36,401 bases of DNA from Microcystis aeruginosa Ma_MB_S_20031200_S102 (GCA_007095845.1 SFBI01000093.1:1-36401), one strand, 5' to 3'; numbered from the stretch's first letter, positions 9,362 to 17,658 are shown. Notes: generated by a model not told the origin, from the sequence alone. Numbers and translations are program-made.

Positions 9362-9362
9362 A

Positions 9363-10094
9363 TTAGCTAAAATATAGGATTGATCGCCCATTTAAGGGTT
9401 GAATATTCCTGGCATTACTCGGAAAAATCGCAGCCAATTGTTGCAGTTGTTGGGGAGAAATTTTGATCGCATTTTGCCAGACTAACCAGAGAACATCCTC
9501 GCTACAGGGAGGAGTGGACAAAGACCCCCGATATTCATAAAAACCGCTATTTTCTGGCAGTAAAAGCCCGGCATTGACCCAAGTATCGGGGATAATCATT
9601 TCAGGAGAAGGTTCTTGGGGCAAATAATCCCAAATGGTTTGTAAATAGGGATTATTTGCCCCAATTTCGGCTAAAATGCCCACAACTGCTAAATTTCCCT
9701 TCCCATTTCGATGCACTAAATGAATTTCTAGAGGGAAAGACTGACCTTTAATCTGATGTTCGCTGGGGTGATGAAAATGAAACTGTAATAAGTCCCAGTT
9801 TTCGCTGCGAAAACTCATGTTTCCACCTTTTTCGGTCTGAACCAAGATTGTACGACCGTTATGGCGAATTTTTAGGGGTACAGGACGATAATTAAAGGTG
9901 GGTTGGTATAGATCTTTTTCAGTCGCTATACTAAGATCGATCGGTGTTTGTTGCTTTCCCGTGGTGCAGAGGCGATAATTCGTTGATAATTCGCCCCAAT
10001 GGTCAATATTTTGATAATTCCAAGTAAATTCTGGATTAATAGCCCCAAAAAGAGCGTGAGAGCCAATAAATTGCAGTAATTCTCGTCTATACAT
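9363..10094 (-). CDS. ecaA: Alpha-type carbonic anhydrase (EcaA)
   Basis: Interconverts CO2 and bicarbonate, probably in the periplasm. The 243 residues hold the zinc site QFHFH (His106, His108) and His125 in LEIHLVH, with the gatekeeper Glu123 and SLSTPPC (191-197), where the usual first Thr is Ser193. Cys43 and Cys197 fit the disulfide of bacterial alpha enzymes, consistent with export. The N-terminus starts MYRRELLQF, a twin-arginine-like motif, but the hydrophobic stretch after it is very short, so the leader may be weak. Lined up on the conserved NG, the proton-shuttle position (human CA II His64) is Arg81. The gene lies 81 bp downstream of crtH on the same strand. Confidence 0.93.
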   Translation of the reverse strand: MYRRELLQFIGSHALFGAINPEFTWNYQNIDHWGELSTNYRLCTTGKQQTPIDLSIATEKDLYQPTFNYRPVPLKIRHNGRTILVQTEKGGNMSFRSENWDLLQFHFHHPSEHQIKGQSFPLEIHLVHRNGKGNLAVVGILAEIGANNPYLQTIWDYLPQEPSPEMIIPDTWVNAGLLLPENSGFYEYRGSLSTPPCSEDVLWLVWQNAIKISPQQLQQLAAIFPSNARNIQPLNGRSILYFS

Positions 10095-10175
10095 GGGATT
10101 GATACTGCCGTTACCTCAAGGTGTGGGGATTCTTGGTTCACGAGATTAGCTGCTTAGAAAGAATTACTTCTGATT

Positions 10176-11687
10176 TTAATCTCTGGGACTAGGTAAACCG
10201 AGATCTACCGCTAGACGATGACTGCAAGCAAAACCAGAAAAGGCCACCGCGTTTAATCCTTGACCGGGGAAGGTACTATCTCCCACACAATAAAGATTAG
10301 GAATAGCTGTGCGATTAAAGGGCATTCCTAATAAGCCTAACAGTTTTCTTCGCGGTATTGGGCCGTAACTGCCATCGATTCTATTCAAAAAGCGGCGATG
10401 GGTGCGGGCCGTGCCAATTTCGATATAATCTAATCCTGTATCTAGTTTGGGAAAGAGTTTTTTCAGGCGATCGATGAGACGATTAGCAGCAGCCTCTTTT
10501 TTCTGTTGATATTCTTGGGGGGGCAGTTTTTGCCATTGGTCAATCCAGCTAGGGGTGAAGGTATGAATGATATGATGGTCTGGGGGTGCGAGGGAGGGAT
10601 CGAGTAAGGTAGGAATAGAAACAAAGATAGTTCCCTGTTCTGCCTCCATATTTTCCCAATCTTCTAGTAAAATATGGTGACATTCGCTTCCTGATGGTAA
10701 GACATCAGCCTTAACTCCCAGATGTAAACTCAGGAAACTGGGGGATTTTTGATAGCGTTTTTGCCATTTTTTTTCGCTACCTGGGAGAGATTCCGGGGGG
10801 AGTAGTTTCTCGAAGGTATCCCAACGGGTGGCGTTAGAAACAATCTTTTTTGCGTAATATTCCTTACCATTGGTCAATTTTACCCCGATCGCCCGTCCTG
10901 CATCTAAAATAATCTTATTCACTCTCGCTTGATACTGGATTTCACCACCAGTTTTTTCCAATCCCTCGACCAACTTGAGAGCAATCTGTCCCACTCCCCC
11001 TCGAGGATAGTTAATTCCCCCGTAATGGCGATCGCTAAAAACCATTCCCGCGTTAATCATTGGAGTGCGATCGGCGGGTACTACCGACCAACAATAACAC
11101 TCCATATCAATAAATTTCAATAATTTCGGGTCTTTAATATATTTTCTGGCCACATCTCCCGCATTTTGGGGTAAATACTTGACCAATCCCAAACAGGATA
11201 AAGGATGCTGGAAAAAAACCCTAGTCAGATAGCGGGGTTCTTCCAGCGATAGTAAATCCATACTATTGAGGCAATTAAAAACTTGCCAGCATTCATCGTA
11301 AAAGCGCCGGATACCGATTTTTTCTGCGGGAAAATGGCTAATTAATTCCTGTAAAAATTGTTCGTAGTCGCGATGAACTTTTAGGTCTAATCCATCCGGG
11401 AGATGATAGTGGATCTGGACGGGATCGGCAATGGTTTCGACGCTCATATCCACCGCTGCCAAAGCTTTGGTTAGGAGGTTAGTCGTCCCCTTTTTGCCAA
11501 AACCAAAAATCATCGAAGCACCCACATCAAAACGATAACCCTCTCGTTCAAAATAACCCGCGCTGCCCCCTGGAATCAGATAACTCTCTAAAACTAAGAC
11601 TTTTGCTCCTTTTGCCGCTAATTGTGTTGCTGTCACCAATCCCCCGATTCCTGACCCAATCACGATCGCATCGTACTGATTACTCAT
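10176..11687 (-). CDS. crtH: Carotene (prolycopene) isomerase CrtH/CrtISO
   Basis: FAD-dependent enzyme that converts poly-cis lycopene to all-trans lycopene in carotenoid synthesis. The 503 residues show an N-terminal dinucleotide-binding fold with GSGIGG (11-16), the [14 protein letters not shown] region (about 35-48) and a C-terminal motif [20 protein letters not shown] typical of phytoene-desaturase-like isomerases. Length fits cyanobacterial CrtH (about 500 residues). The acidic end of the first fold (LVLESY) suits FAD binding. It has its own upstream region of about 800 bp and could be co-transcribed with ecaA. Other desaturase-like paralogs are the only alternative. Confidence 0.92.
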   Translation of the reverse strand: MSNQYDAIVIGSGIGGLVTATQLAAKGAKVLVLESYLIPGGSAGYFEREGYRFDVGASMIFGFGKKGTTNLLTKALAAVDMSVETIADPVQIHYHLPDGLDLKVHRDYEQFLQELISHFPAEKIGIRRFYDECWQVFNCLNSMDLLSLEEPRYLTRVFFQHPLSCLGLVKYLPQNAGDVARKYIKDPKLLKFIDMECYCWSVVPADRTPMINAGMVFSDRHYGGINYPRGGVGQIALKLVEGLEKTGGEIQYQARVNKIILDAGRAIGVKLTNGKEYYAKKIVSNATRWDTFEKLLPPESLPGSEKKWQKRYQKSPSFLSLHLGVKADVLPSGSECHHILLEDWENMEAEQGTIFVSIPTLLDPSLAPPDHHIIHTFTPSWIDQWQKLPPQEYQQKKEAAANRLIDRLKKLFPKLDTGLDYIEIGTARTHRRFLNRIDGSYGPIPRRKLLGLLGMPFNRTAIPNLYCVGDSTFPGQGLNAVAFSGFACSHRLAVDLGLPSPRD

Positions 11688-11921
11688 AACCCAACTTTAT
11701 AGATTTTTGTTTCAGTCTTCTATTGTAACCCTTGACTAGAGGTCATTTATCGGCTAAATTCTTGGAATCGGGGAGTTTGGTGATCAATTCGCTGTATTTA
11801 ATGTTAGACAATCCCGAAGCAGCGACCGAAATCAAAGATAGACTATGTATAGGCCGACAATGAGACCGAAGCGCTGCAGAAATACTGACTCATACAGATT
11901 ATCTCGGGGATAAGGAAAAAA
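11688..11921. other. Non-coding region upstream of crtH
   Basis: No gene is supported here. The crtH promoter must lie in the first 100 bp; on the minus strand TATAAA (near 11700) and TACAAT (near 11725) are possible -10 sites, neither with a convincing -35. The stretch 11782-11895 has a broken frame that could be gene debris. Confidence 0.4.
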
Positions 11922-12056
11922 GGCTCTCTTGGGTTTGGTAGATAAAATGTATTCTAAGATACATTTTTCTTGGTGAGCAAGTGGAAGGAACTACAGAGAG
12001 ACAGAGGACACAAAGATTGATCGATCCTCTGTAAGTTAAACTCATCTAGAAGAGCC
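11922..12056. mobile_element. 135-bp miniature element, copy 1 (GGCTCT ends)
   Basis: Starts GGCTCTCTTGGGTTTGG and ends CTAGAAGAGCC. It is flanked by GAAAAAAG on both sides (11915-11922 and 12057-12064, sharing the first G of the element), a 7- to 8-bp target duplication. An inverted second copy lies at 35476-35612. There is no transposase frame, so it is non-autonomous. GG(C/T)TCT ends with 8-bp duplications suggest mobilisation by an ISL3-like transposase; the family assignment is inferred. Confidence 0.8.
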
Positions 12057-12489
12057 GAAAAAAGTCTTGACAAATCCTGTCGCTTGACATAGTTGGATTT
12101 GGGTGATAGCATCCCCACAAAGATAGGCAGTGCTACTGTTGTAGAAGTACTTTACTTAAAATGATGACCCTAGTTAGGGAATAGTGGTTAGTACTCACCA
12201 GCCTCTTCTAACTGATTAAGGACTAGCATAAAAACCCCAAAAAACTCGAGATTTAATAATAATTTTAAAAATTTGACTGCTTGAGAATAATTCAGATTTT
12301 GGCTAATAGCTAAACCCTGATAATCAGAAAAATAACAGAAATTCTTAAGAAGCTAAAGGGTTTAAATCCCTAGAGAGGGCATTGTAGAATGAAGCGGTTA
12401 GTTATCTACTAAAAGGGAGGACTTTTCCGTCCTAGCGACGCAATTCTCTGGAAATCTTTAACCCAAATTGCCAAGGAGACTGAGTTTTA
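12057..12489. other. Non-coding leader region of the cbi operon
   Basis: No gene is seen. A candidate promoter is TTGAGA (12281-12286), 17 bp, TAATAG (12304-12309). A small hairpin, AGGAC-ttttcc-GTCCT (12418-12433), lies about 55 bp before cbiM. I looked for a cobalamin riboswitch and did not find its conserved boxes. Confidence 0.35.
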
Positions 12490-13218
12490 ATGTCTGTTAA
12501 TTTTCTGGTAGTTGGTTTGTTTCACCATCTCCTTACCCCTTATTTTGCCCTCCATATTCCCGACGGCTTTTTGAGTCCATCGGTGAGTCTATTTACTTGG
12601 ATAATTGCCGTTGTCCTGATTGGCTTTTCTCTCAAAAAAGTGCGCGGCCACTACGCTGAACGGGCTGTACCTTTGATGGGAGTTTGTGCCGCCTTTATTT
12701 TTGCCGCCCAGATGATTAATTTTCCCATTCCGGGGGGAACCTCCGGACATTTGTTAGGGGGGACTCTGGCGGGGGTTTTACTCGGTCCCTGGGCGGGTTC
12801 TTTGGTGATGGCGGTGGTTTTTATTGTGCAAGCTTTATTTTTTCAAGATGGCGGTTTAACGGTTTTAGGGGCGAATATCGTCAATATGGGTCTGATCGGG
12901 ACTTTTGGCGGTTATTATCTCTATCTGGGGATTAGAAAAGCCCTCGGTTTTAATAGTTGGCGCAGTATGGCGATCGCTGTTGCCGTGGCTGCTTGGACAA
13001 GTGTGGTGGTGGCGGCGTTAGCTTGCGCCCTGCAATTGGCTTTATCTGGCACTGTACCGCCTTTAGTCGCCCTTTTTACCATGTTATCTTGGCATATCCT
13101 CATCGGTATCGGGGAAGCGGTGATTACGGTTTTTGCTGTCGGTTATATCTGGCGAACTCGTCCCGATCTTCTCTACGATCCGCCCCATTCCGTTAATACT
13201 TCTGTTTTCCCTTCCTAA
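12490..13218 (+). CDS. cbiM: ECF transporter substrate-binding membrane subunit CbiM (cobalt/nickel)
   Basis: Metal-selective membrane component of an energy-coupling-factor transporter, 242 residues, about seven helices. The family N-terminus normally reads MHIPDG; here LHIPDGFLSP follows a 20-residue hydrophobic leader (MSVNFLVVGL...PYFA). Cleavage after Ala20 would leave Leu1-His2 and place the second conserved histidine (GGTSGHLLGG, His87) at mature position 67, the numbering I recall for the metal ligands of NikM. So the leader is probably removed to expose the metal site. First gene of cbiM-PDGL-cbiQ-cbiO. Nickel for urease or hydrogenase and cobalt for cobalamin are both possible substrates. 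Confidence 0.9.
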   Translation: MSVNFLVVGLFHHLLTPYFALHIPDGFLSPSVSLFTWIIAVVLIGFSLKKVRGHYAERAVPLMGVCAAFIFAAQMINFPIPGGTSGHLLGGTLAGVLLGPWAGSLVMAVVFIVQALFFQDGGLTVLGANIVNMGLIGTFGGYYLYLGIRKALGFNSWRSMAIAVAVAAWTSVVVAALACALQLALSGTVPPLVALFTMLSWHILIGIGEAVITVFAVGYIWRTRPDLLYDPPHSVNTSVFPS

Positions 13219-13246
13219 GCTTCTCGTCAATAAACCAATTAAGTCG

Positions 13247-13570
13247 ATGAATATTCGCAGAAATAGCCATTTTTTTCTGATTGGCTTGGTATTATCCCTA
13301 ATTATCGCCGTTTTTCTTTCTCCCTTTGCCAGTCCCGATCCCGACGGACTCGATCGAGTGGCGGAAGACTTACAATTTAGCCAAAAAGAAGACCCTAACG
13401 CCCTCGGTAATCAATTACCTTTCGCCGGAATTTTTGATGGTTATGCTCTCAAAGGTGTTCCCCAAGGTATCGCCACTCCCCTCGCCGGTTTTCTGGGAAC
13501 TCTTGCCACTTTCGGCATCGCTTGGGGTATCGGTAAATTAGTCATTCCAAAATCCCAAAATCAGGAATAA
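13247..13570 (+). CDS. PDGL-domain membrane protein (CbiN-like accessory subunit)
   Basis: A 107-residue protein with two membrane segments (about 8-27 and 78-98) joined by an extracytoplasmic loop containing SPDPDGLDRVAEDLQF. The PDGL motif marks the small accessory subunits of cobalt/nickel ECF transporters (CbiN, and the C-terminal part of NikN-type proteins), which help load metal into CbiM/NikM. The ATG at 13247 is chosen because starts further upstream in this frame lie inside cbiM; it leaves a 28-bp gap. The functional link rests on the motif and on the position between cbiM and cbiQ. Confidence 0.85.
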   Translation: MNIRRNSHFFLIGLVLSLIIAVFLSPFASPDPDGLDRVAEDLQFSQKEDPNALGNQLPFAGIFDGYALKGVPQGIATPLAGFLGTLATFGIAWGIGKLVIPKSQNQE

Positions 13571-13626
13571 AGAGATAGGAGTCGAGAAGTGGGGAAGTGG
13601 GGTAGTGGGGCATTTGGCTGAAATTT

Positions 13627-13738
13627 CCCTAAACCCCTATATCCCTAAACCCCTAAACTCCTAAACCCCTAAACTCCTAAACCCCTAAACCCCTAAACCC
13701 CTAAACCCCTAAACCCCTAAATCCCTAAACCCCTATAT
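13627..13738. repeat. Octanucleotide array CCCTAAAC, 14 units
   Basis: Fourteen 8-bp units in register: ten are exact CCCTAAAC or differ only in one end base, two are TCCTAAAC and two are CCCTATAT, one near each end. This differs in unit length from the 7-bp arrays elsewhere in the window. A short heptamer block (CTGATAACTAATAACTGATCACTGATAACTA, about 13750-13780) follows and reaches the cbiQ start. Confidence 0.9.
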
Positions 13739-13785
13739 CCCCTTTCTAACTGATAACTAATAACTGATCACTGATAACTAAATAA

Positions 13786-14559
13786 ATGCTACACATTGCC
13801 ACTTTTTCTTGCGAAAATGATTGCCAAAATTTTGGTTTTTGGCAGAAACTTGCGCCCCATACCCGGGTTTTAGTGACTCTTTTGTTAGTTTTTGCCACAG
13901 CTTTAACTCCGAATGGTAGCTGGGAAACGTGGGGGATTTACGGGTTAGGATTAATTATTTTAATTCTGATCAGTCGGGTGACTATTCCCGTACTTTTGCA
14001 AAGAGTAGCGATCGAATTTGTCTTTATTGGTGTGGTTTTATTGGGAACTCTTTTTCGCGAGGGTGGCGAAATTCTTTGGTCTTGGGGATTTTTGCGGGTA
14101 ACTAGCGAGGGATTGCTGGTTTTAGGCAGTGTCGCCCTAAAAGCTTTTCTCTGTCTTTGTGCGGTCAATATTTTGGTTTTAACCACACCGATTCCGGACC
14201 TGTTGCAGGCATTAGTTACCCTGAAAACTCCCCCTTTATTGGTGGCAATTTTAGCTTCTATGTACCGTTATCTAGCTGTTTTAATCACTGAATTTAATTC
14301 CATGCGAAGGGCAGCAATTGCCCGCAATTTAATGAGTAGTCCCCGATGGCAACGGTTGCTAGTGGGACATATGATCGGATCTTTATTTATCCGTACCTAC
14401 GAACGTGGCGATCGCATTTATCAAGCCATGTTATCAAGGGGTTACACTGGTTCCTTGGTTTCTGTACAGGCTCCCCAAAACAAGCTGAACGATTATCTCG
14501 CTATAATTTGTATAGTAATTCTGATCCTCTGGGGTCAAATGGTACATCTACTCAGGTAA
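13786..14559 (+). CDS. cbiQ: ECF transporter transmembrane subunit CbiQ
   Basis: Transmembrane coupling (T) component that links the CbiM substrate subunit to the CbiO ATPase. The 257 residues have five or so membrane helices and the two cytoplasmic coupling-helix signatures: RRAAIARNL (about 173-181) and QAMLSRGYTG (about 217-226). It is separated from the PDGL gene by 215 bp of octamer and heptamer repeats, which is unusual inside such an operon. It is followed 14 bp later by cbiO. Confidence 0.9.
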   Translation: MLHIATFSCENDCQNFGFWQKLAPHTRVLVTLLLVFATALTPNGSWETWGIYGLGLIILILISRVTIPVLLQRVAIEFVFIGVVLLGTLFREGGEILWSWGFLRVTSEGLLVLGSVALKAFLCLCAVNILVLTTPIPDLLQALVTLKTPPLLVAILASMYRYLAVLITEFNSMRRAAIARNLMSSPRWQRLLVGHMIGSLFIRTYERGDRIYQAMLSRGYTGSLVSVQAPQNKLNDYLAIICIVILILWGQMVHLLR

Positions 14560-14573
14560 AAGTCTCGTTTTTC

Positions 14574-15341
14574 ATGCACCACAACCCGATTTTTATTGAA
14601 AACCTAGTTTATACCTATCCTGACGGTACAGAAGCGTTAAAGGGTATTAATTTAGCCATTGAAGCTACGGAAAAGGTGGCTTTAGTCGGGGCTAATGGAT
14701 CGGGAAAATCCACCTTATTACTGCATTTTAACGGTATTCTCCCGCCGCAAACCGGTAGAGTCACCGTCGGTCCCTACCAAGTTAAACCGGAGAATTTAGA
14801 AAATATCCGCAATTTTGTCGGTTTAGTCTTCCAAAACCCCGACGATCAGCTATTTATGCCCACTGTCTGGGAGGATGTGACTTTTGGCCCGATCAATCAG
14901 GGTATTCGGGGAGAGGATCTAAACCATCGCTGTCATCATGCTTTACACGCGGTGGGATTGGATTCCCAGCATTACGGTAAGAGAAACAGTCAGAATCTAT
15001 CGGGGGGTGAAAAAAAACGCGTGGCCATTGCGGGGGTTTTAGCCATGTTACCGGAGGTCTTAGTTTTTGATGAACCTAGCGCCCAACTGGATCCCCGGTC
15101 CCGTCGGCAATTAATACAACTGTTAGCCACTTTACCCCAAACTCAGGTGATCGCCACCCACGATCTCGATCTGGCTTTAGAATTATGCGATCGCACGGTG
15201 GTGTTAAGTCGTGGTCAGGTGGTAGCAGCGGGAGAAACCGCTAAGATTTTAAGTAATCGGGAATTTTTGGAACAACACGACTTGGAAACTCCCCTTTGTT
15301 ATAGTCGTCCCTACTGTGCGATCGCTGATGCGCCCTCATAA
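14574..15341 (+). CDS. cbiO: ECF transporter ATP-binding subunit CbiO
   Basis: ABC ATPase that powers cobalt/nickel uptake, 255 residues. It has Walker A GANGSGKST (39-47), Q-loop Gln87, signature LSGGEKKRV (142-150), Walker B VLVFDEP (162-168) and H-loop His196 (ATHDLD). The ATG at 14574 is chosen: it starts MHHNPIFIENLVYTYPDG, the normal beginning of this family, whereas in-frame starts further upstream lie inside cbiQ. All catalytic residues are intact. It is the last gene of the transporter operon; no terminator is visible and repeats begin right after the stop. Confidence 0.93.
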   Translation: MHHNPIFIENLVYTYPDGTEALKGINLAIEATEKVALVGANGSGKSTLLLHFNGILPPQTGRVTVGPYQVKPENLENIRNFVGLVFQNPDDQLFMPTVWEDVTFGPINQGIRGEDLNHRCHHALHAVGLDSQHYGKRNSQNLSGGEKKRVAIAGVLAMLPEVLVFDEPSAQLDPRSRRQLIQLLATLPQTQVIATHDLDLALELCDRTVVLSRGQVVAAGETAKILSNREFLEQHDLETPLCYSRPYCAIADAPS

Positions 15342-15342
15342 G

Positions 15343-15407
15343 TCAGTGATCAGTGATCAGTTATCAGTTATCAGATGTGAGTTTTCAGTTCACTGTTTAC
15401 TCACATC
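15343..15407. repeat. Heptamer array plus 9-bp inverted repeat
   Basis: TCAGTGA/TCAGTTA units (15343-15373) lead into GATGTGAGT (15374-15382), whose exact complement ACTCACATC is at 15399-15407 across a 16-nt loop. The same block, in partial form, occurs at about 180-204 and 22963-22982. The hairpin follows cbiO and might terminate transcription, but there is no T-run. Confidence 0.75.
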
Positions 15408-15589
15408 AGCAAAAGGCTGACGGCTGAGAGCTTAGATGTGTAATTAATTTTGCTTAGGTACTTATCTAAGTTTAAGGCCGATTTGAAAACATGGGCTTTA
15501 TGCCGTCCATCGGCATGATTTAGATTTAGGGAATAACCAGTTAGTTTGTGATCATCTATGATGGTACTTTCTGGATGAGGCAGTTTCAC
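15401..15589 (-). pseudogene. Truncated DUF6883-family gene
   Basis: From GTG 15589 the frame reads MKLPHPESTIIDDHKL and then YSLNLNHADGRHKAHVFKSAL. This matches my recollection of the N-terminal half of DUF6883 proteins (KLP, then a DxxKL..Y.LN..H..GRHKA..F...L pattern). Homology stops at about residue 42. The remaining residues, to the stop at 15401, are encoded by the repeat block at 15343-15430. The normal protein is about 110 residues, so the C-terminal half has been replaced by repeat DNA. No partner gene is nearby. Confidence 0.55.
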
Positions 15590-15605
15590 TTCCGACAAAA
15601 AACTC

Positions 15606-15742
15606 GGCTCTCTTGGTTTGGTTAGATAAAATGTAGCCTAGCATCTACTTTTCTGTTCGGTTATCCCGAGAGAATTAAGGATAAACTGAAGTCCGATGCA
15701 CAATGTGAAGATTTATTATCGGTTTCTTGCATAGAAGAGAGG
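15606..15742. mobile_element. 137-bp diverged miniature element, GGCTCT left end
   Basis: The first 50 bp (GGCTCTCTTGG, then TTTGGTTAGATAAAATGTA) match copy 1 at 11922, and the right end (ATAGAAGAGAGG) resembles its CTAGAAGAGCC end. Total length is nearly the same, but the interior differs. I see no target duplication. It is either an old copy or a sister subfamily. Confidence 0.5.
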
Positions 15743-15806
15743 ACAAAAGCGAGAAAGTCTGACATTCTTGGGATAGGTAGCACGAAAATCGAGGCCATTT
15801 CTCACG

Positions 15807-16997
15807 ATGCAAGCTCTGCTAGAAAAAGCTCAGATAGCGTTGAATAAAAAGGACTGGGAGACAGTAAACGCGAGCATACAGCGACTTTTAAACCAAAAAG
15901 ACGCTATTGAACCGATTATTAACGATGAAATCCTCGATTTAGCCCTAGAAGCTTTACAAAAATGTGATTTTCAACAGCGATGGGAGATAGCGAAACTATT
16001 TCCTCAAATCGGTCAATCGGCGATCGCTCCTTTAATTGCCCTGTTAGAATCCGAGGAACAAGATGGGGAAATGCGCTGGTTTCTGGCGAGAATTCTCAGT
16101 CAATTTGACGATCGAGCCTGTATTCTCGCTCTCAGTCAATTATTGCAAAGATCGGAGGAGGAGGAACTCAGCCAAATGGCTGCGGCTGCTTTAGCTAATA
16201 TCGGCAGTTCTGCGATCTCCAGTTTAGAACAATTACTGTCCGACTCGAACAGGCGTTTTTTAGCCGTACAAGCTTTATCACAAATTCGCCGGCCGGAAAT
16301 TATCGAACCGCTTTTAACTGTAGTTAAGGATCAATCTAGCGCCATTCGGTCTATGGCGATCGAAGCTTTAAGCAGTTTTCACCATCCCCAGATTACTGCG
16401 ATTATCCTCGATGCGTTACAGGATCCGGCCATCGAGGTGCGACGGGAAGCAATTAAAGCTAGTAGTTACCTAGGGACGAATTATCCCCAAGCAGATTTAG
16501 TTAACCATCTGCAACCGCTGTTATTCGATATCCACCTCGAGATCTGTCAAGAAACGGCGATCGCTCTCGGTCGTATCGGCACAGCAACCTCAGCCAAAGC
16601 TTTAAATCCACTGCTGCAATCTTCCTTAACTCCCGATAGTTTAAAATTAACTGTAGTGCGAGCATTGGGCTGGATCGAGGATGGGGAAGCTTTAAATTAC
16701 CTAGAAAAGGCTTTATATAGCGAAAATATCTTGATTTGTCGGGAAATTATTGCTATTCTCGGCCGGCAACCCTCCCAGAAATTACGCCAACAAGCAGGGG
16801 AAATTCTCAGTAATTTTTACCACTCCCGTCCGGCGCTCTTCACTGATACGGGAGTTAAACAGTCTCTAGCGATCGCTTTAGGAGAATTAGAGCGGGATAA
16901 TAAAAGTATTTTGCTGACTTTAGCAGCCGATGGAGAAGCAATCGTCCGTCTCCATGCTCTCAGCGCCCTGAAAAAGCTAGATCATGGGACTATATAG
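15807..16997 (+). CDS. HEAT-repeat (PBS lyase-like) protein
   Basis: A 396-residue soluble protein made of about nine HEAT-like helical repeats from residue 70 onward, for example IAPLIALLESE, AISSLEQLLSD, IIEPLLTVVKD and ALNPLLQSSLT, each about 31 residues apart. Such repeats make protein-binding solenoids; in cyanobacteria some belong to phycobilin lyases (CpcE/F) and others to unknown proteins. The first 50 residues are helical without clear repeats. No neighbour suggests phycobilisome work, so the specific role is open. The start ATG follows a 200-bp region holding a miniature element. Confidence 0.75.
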   Translation: MQALLEKAQIALNKKDWETVNASIQRLLNQKDAIEPIINDEILDLALEALQKCDFQQRWEIAKLFPQIGQSAIAPLIALLESEEQDGEMRWFLARILSQFDDRACILALSQLLQRSEEEELSQMAAAALANIGSSAISSLEQLLSDSNRRFLAVQALSQIRRPEIIEPLLTVVKDQSSAIRSMAIEALSSFHHPQITAIILDALQDPAIEVRREAIKASSYLGTNYPQADLVNHLQPLLFDIHLEICQETAIALGRIGTATSAKALNPLLQSSLTPDSLKLTVVRALGWIEDGEALNYLEKALYSENILICREIIAILGRQPSQKLRQQAGEILSNFYHSRPALFTDTGVKQSLAIALGELERDNKSILLTLAADGEAIVRLHALSALKKLDHGTI

Positions 16998-17227
16998 CTA
17001 ATTTGCCGCTGCACAGATGTGGTAAGTTTACCAGTGATTCGCATCCATTTCCCCAAGAATAGCGTTTAGAATCGACATTATTGCTAATCACGGGCTAAAT
17101 ACTGCTCGACAAGTTATGGAACTTGCAATTTTAATCAAATGGTGCGTGGGGGGCTAATTTTTAGTTAAGGACAAGATTAGCTTGCTCTAGTGCAATCAAA
17201 GTTGATCGCCTGAATTGATCAAAACTA

Positions 17228-17300
17228 TCCAGGGTGCAGGAGTTGAACCTGCCTAGCACGAATTATGAGTTCGTTGCCTCAACCGCTCGGCCAACCCTGG
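17228..17300 (-). tRNA. trnI: tRNA with CAU anticodon, probably tRNA-Ile2
   Basis: A full 73-nt cloverleaf: a perfect 7-bp acceptor (CCAGGGT/ACCCTGG), D stem GCC/GGC, anticodon stem ACGAA/TTCGT with loop CTCATAA (anticodon CAT), T stem GCAGG/CCTGC with TTCAACT, and discriminator A. CCA is not encoded. A CAU anticodon means Met or the lysidine-modified Ile2. The D arm GGCCGAGCGGTTGAGGC and the loop flanks resemble chloroplast trnI-CAU more than the elongator or initiator Met tRNAs I know, and the paired 1-72 position argues against an initiator. Confidence 0.85.
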
Positions 17301-17316
17301 GTTATACTATTAACTC

Positions 17317-17322
17317 ATTATA
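17317..17322 (-). promoter_or_regulatory. -10 element of the tRNA gene
   Basis: On the minus strand this reads TATAAT, a perfect -10. It predicts a transcript start about 10 nt before the tRNA 5' end. No clear -35 is visible at 16-18 bp. Confidence 0.45.
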
Positions 17323-17364
17323 GATCGGTAGTTACTCCGAACGTGAAAATTCAGCCCCACCAAG

Positions 17365-17658
17365 ATGAAAAAATTTTCAATCAGTACCTCCTTGCAGTTA
17401 GGACTCCTTTTGATGGTAGCCATGTTAGCCGCCGGTTTCGGTAGCGGTTGGGTAGCCTATCAATTGGGAATCGCTTCCCTGAAGGGAGTCAGTCAACCGG
17501 ATATCAACCCCGCTAAAAAGTTTACCAACGATCGCACCAGTTATGGACGCAATCAAACTTTTATCCCCGTGAAAGAAGAAGAAGTAATTAAAAGAGTGAG
17601 AGTTTATATGCAACAACAGAAAAACAAACCGCAATCAAAGAACGAAACCAAAGGATAG
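17365..17658 (+). CDS. Small single-pass membrane protein, unknown
   Basis: A 97-residue protein with one strong membrane helix near the N-terminus (about 10-34, rich in Leu, Met, Ala and Gly). A polar, lysine-rich C-terminal part (about 40-97) ends in KNKPQSKNETKG. The helix could also act as an uncleaved signal anchor. I do not recognise a family. Codon use looks normal for the window, and the gene sits 32 bp before the CNNM/CorC gene on the same strand, so the two may be expressed together. Confidence 0.65.
   Translation: MKKFSISTSLQLGLLLMVAMLAAGFGSGWVAYQLGIASLKGVSQPDINPAKKFTNDRTSYGRNQTFIPVKEEEVIKRVRVYMQQQKNKPQSKNETKG

Noticed and set aside
11782-11895. Gene remnant reading LMLDNPEAATEIKDRL with a frameshift
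   Set aside because: It looks protein-like over about 20 residues but is broken by stops and I recognise no family; too short to support as a pseudogene.
12057-12489. Cobalamin riboswitch upstream of cbiM
   Set aside because: I looked for the conserved B12 box and the pairing elements around it and found none; only a small hairpin at 12418-12433.
17019-17155. A 36-codon frame (IDIIANHGLNTARQVMEL) before the tRNA
   Set aside because: No start codon, no ribosome binding site and no recognisable family; probably chance.
17228-17300. Initiator tRNA-Met
   Set aside because: Position 1-72 is a C-G pair and the D arm does not look like an initiator; Ile2 (CAU) fits better, although elongator Met cannot be fully excluded.
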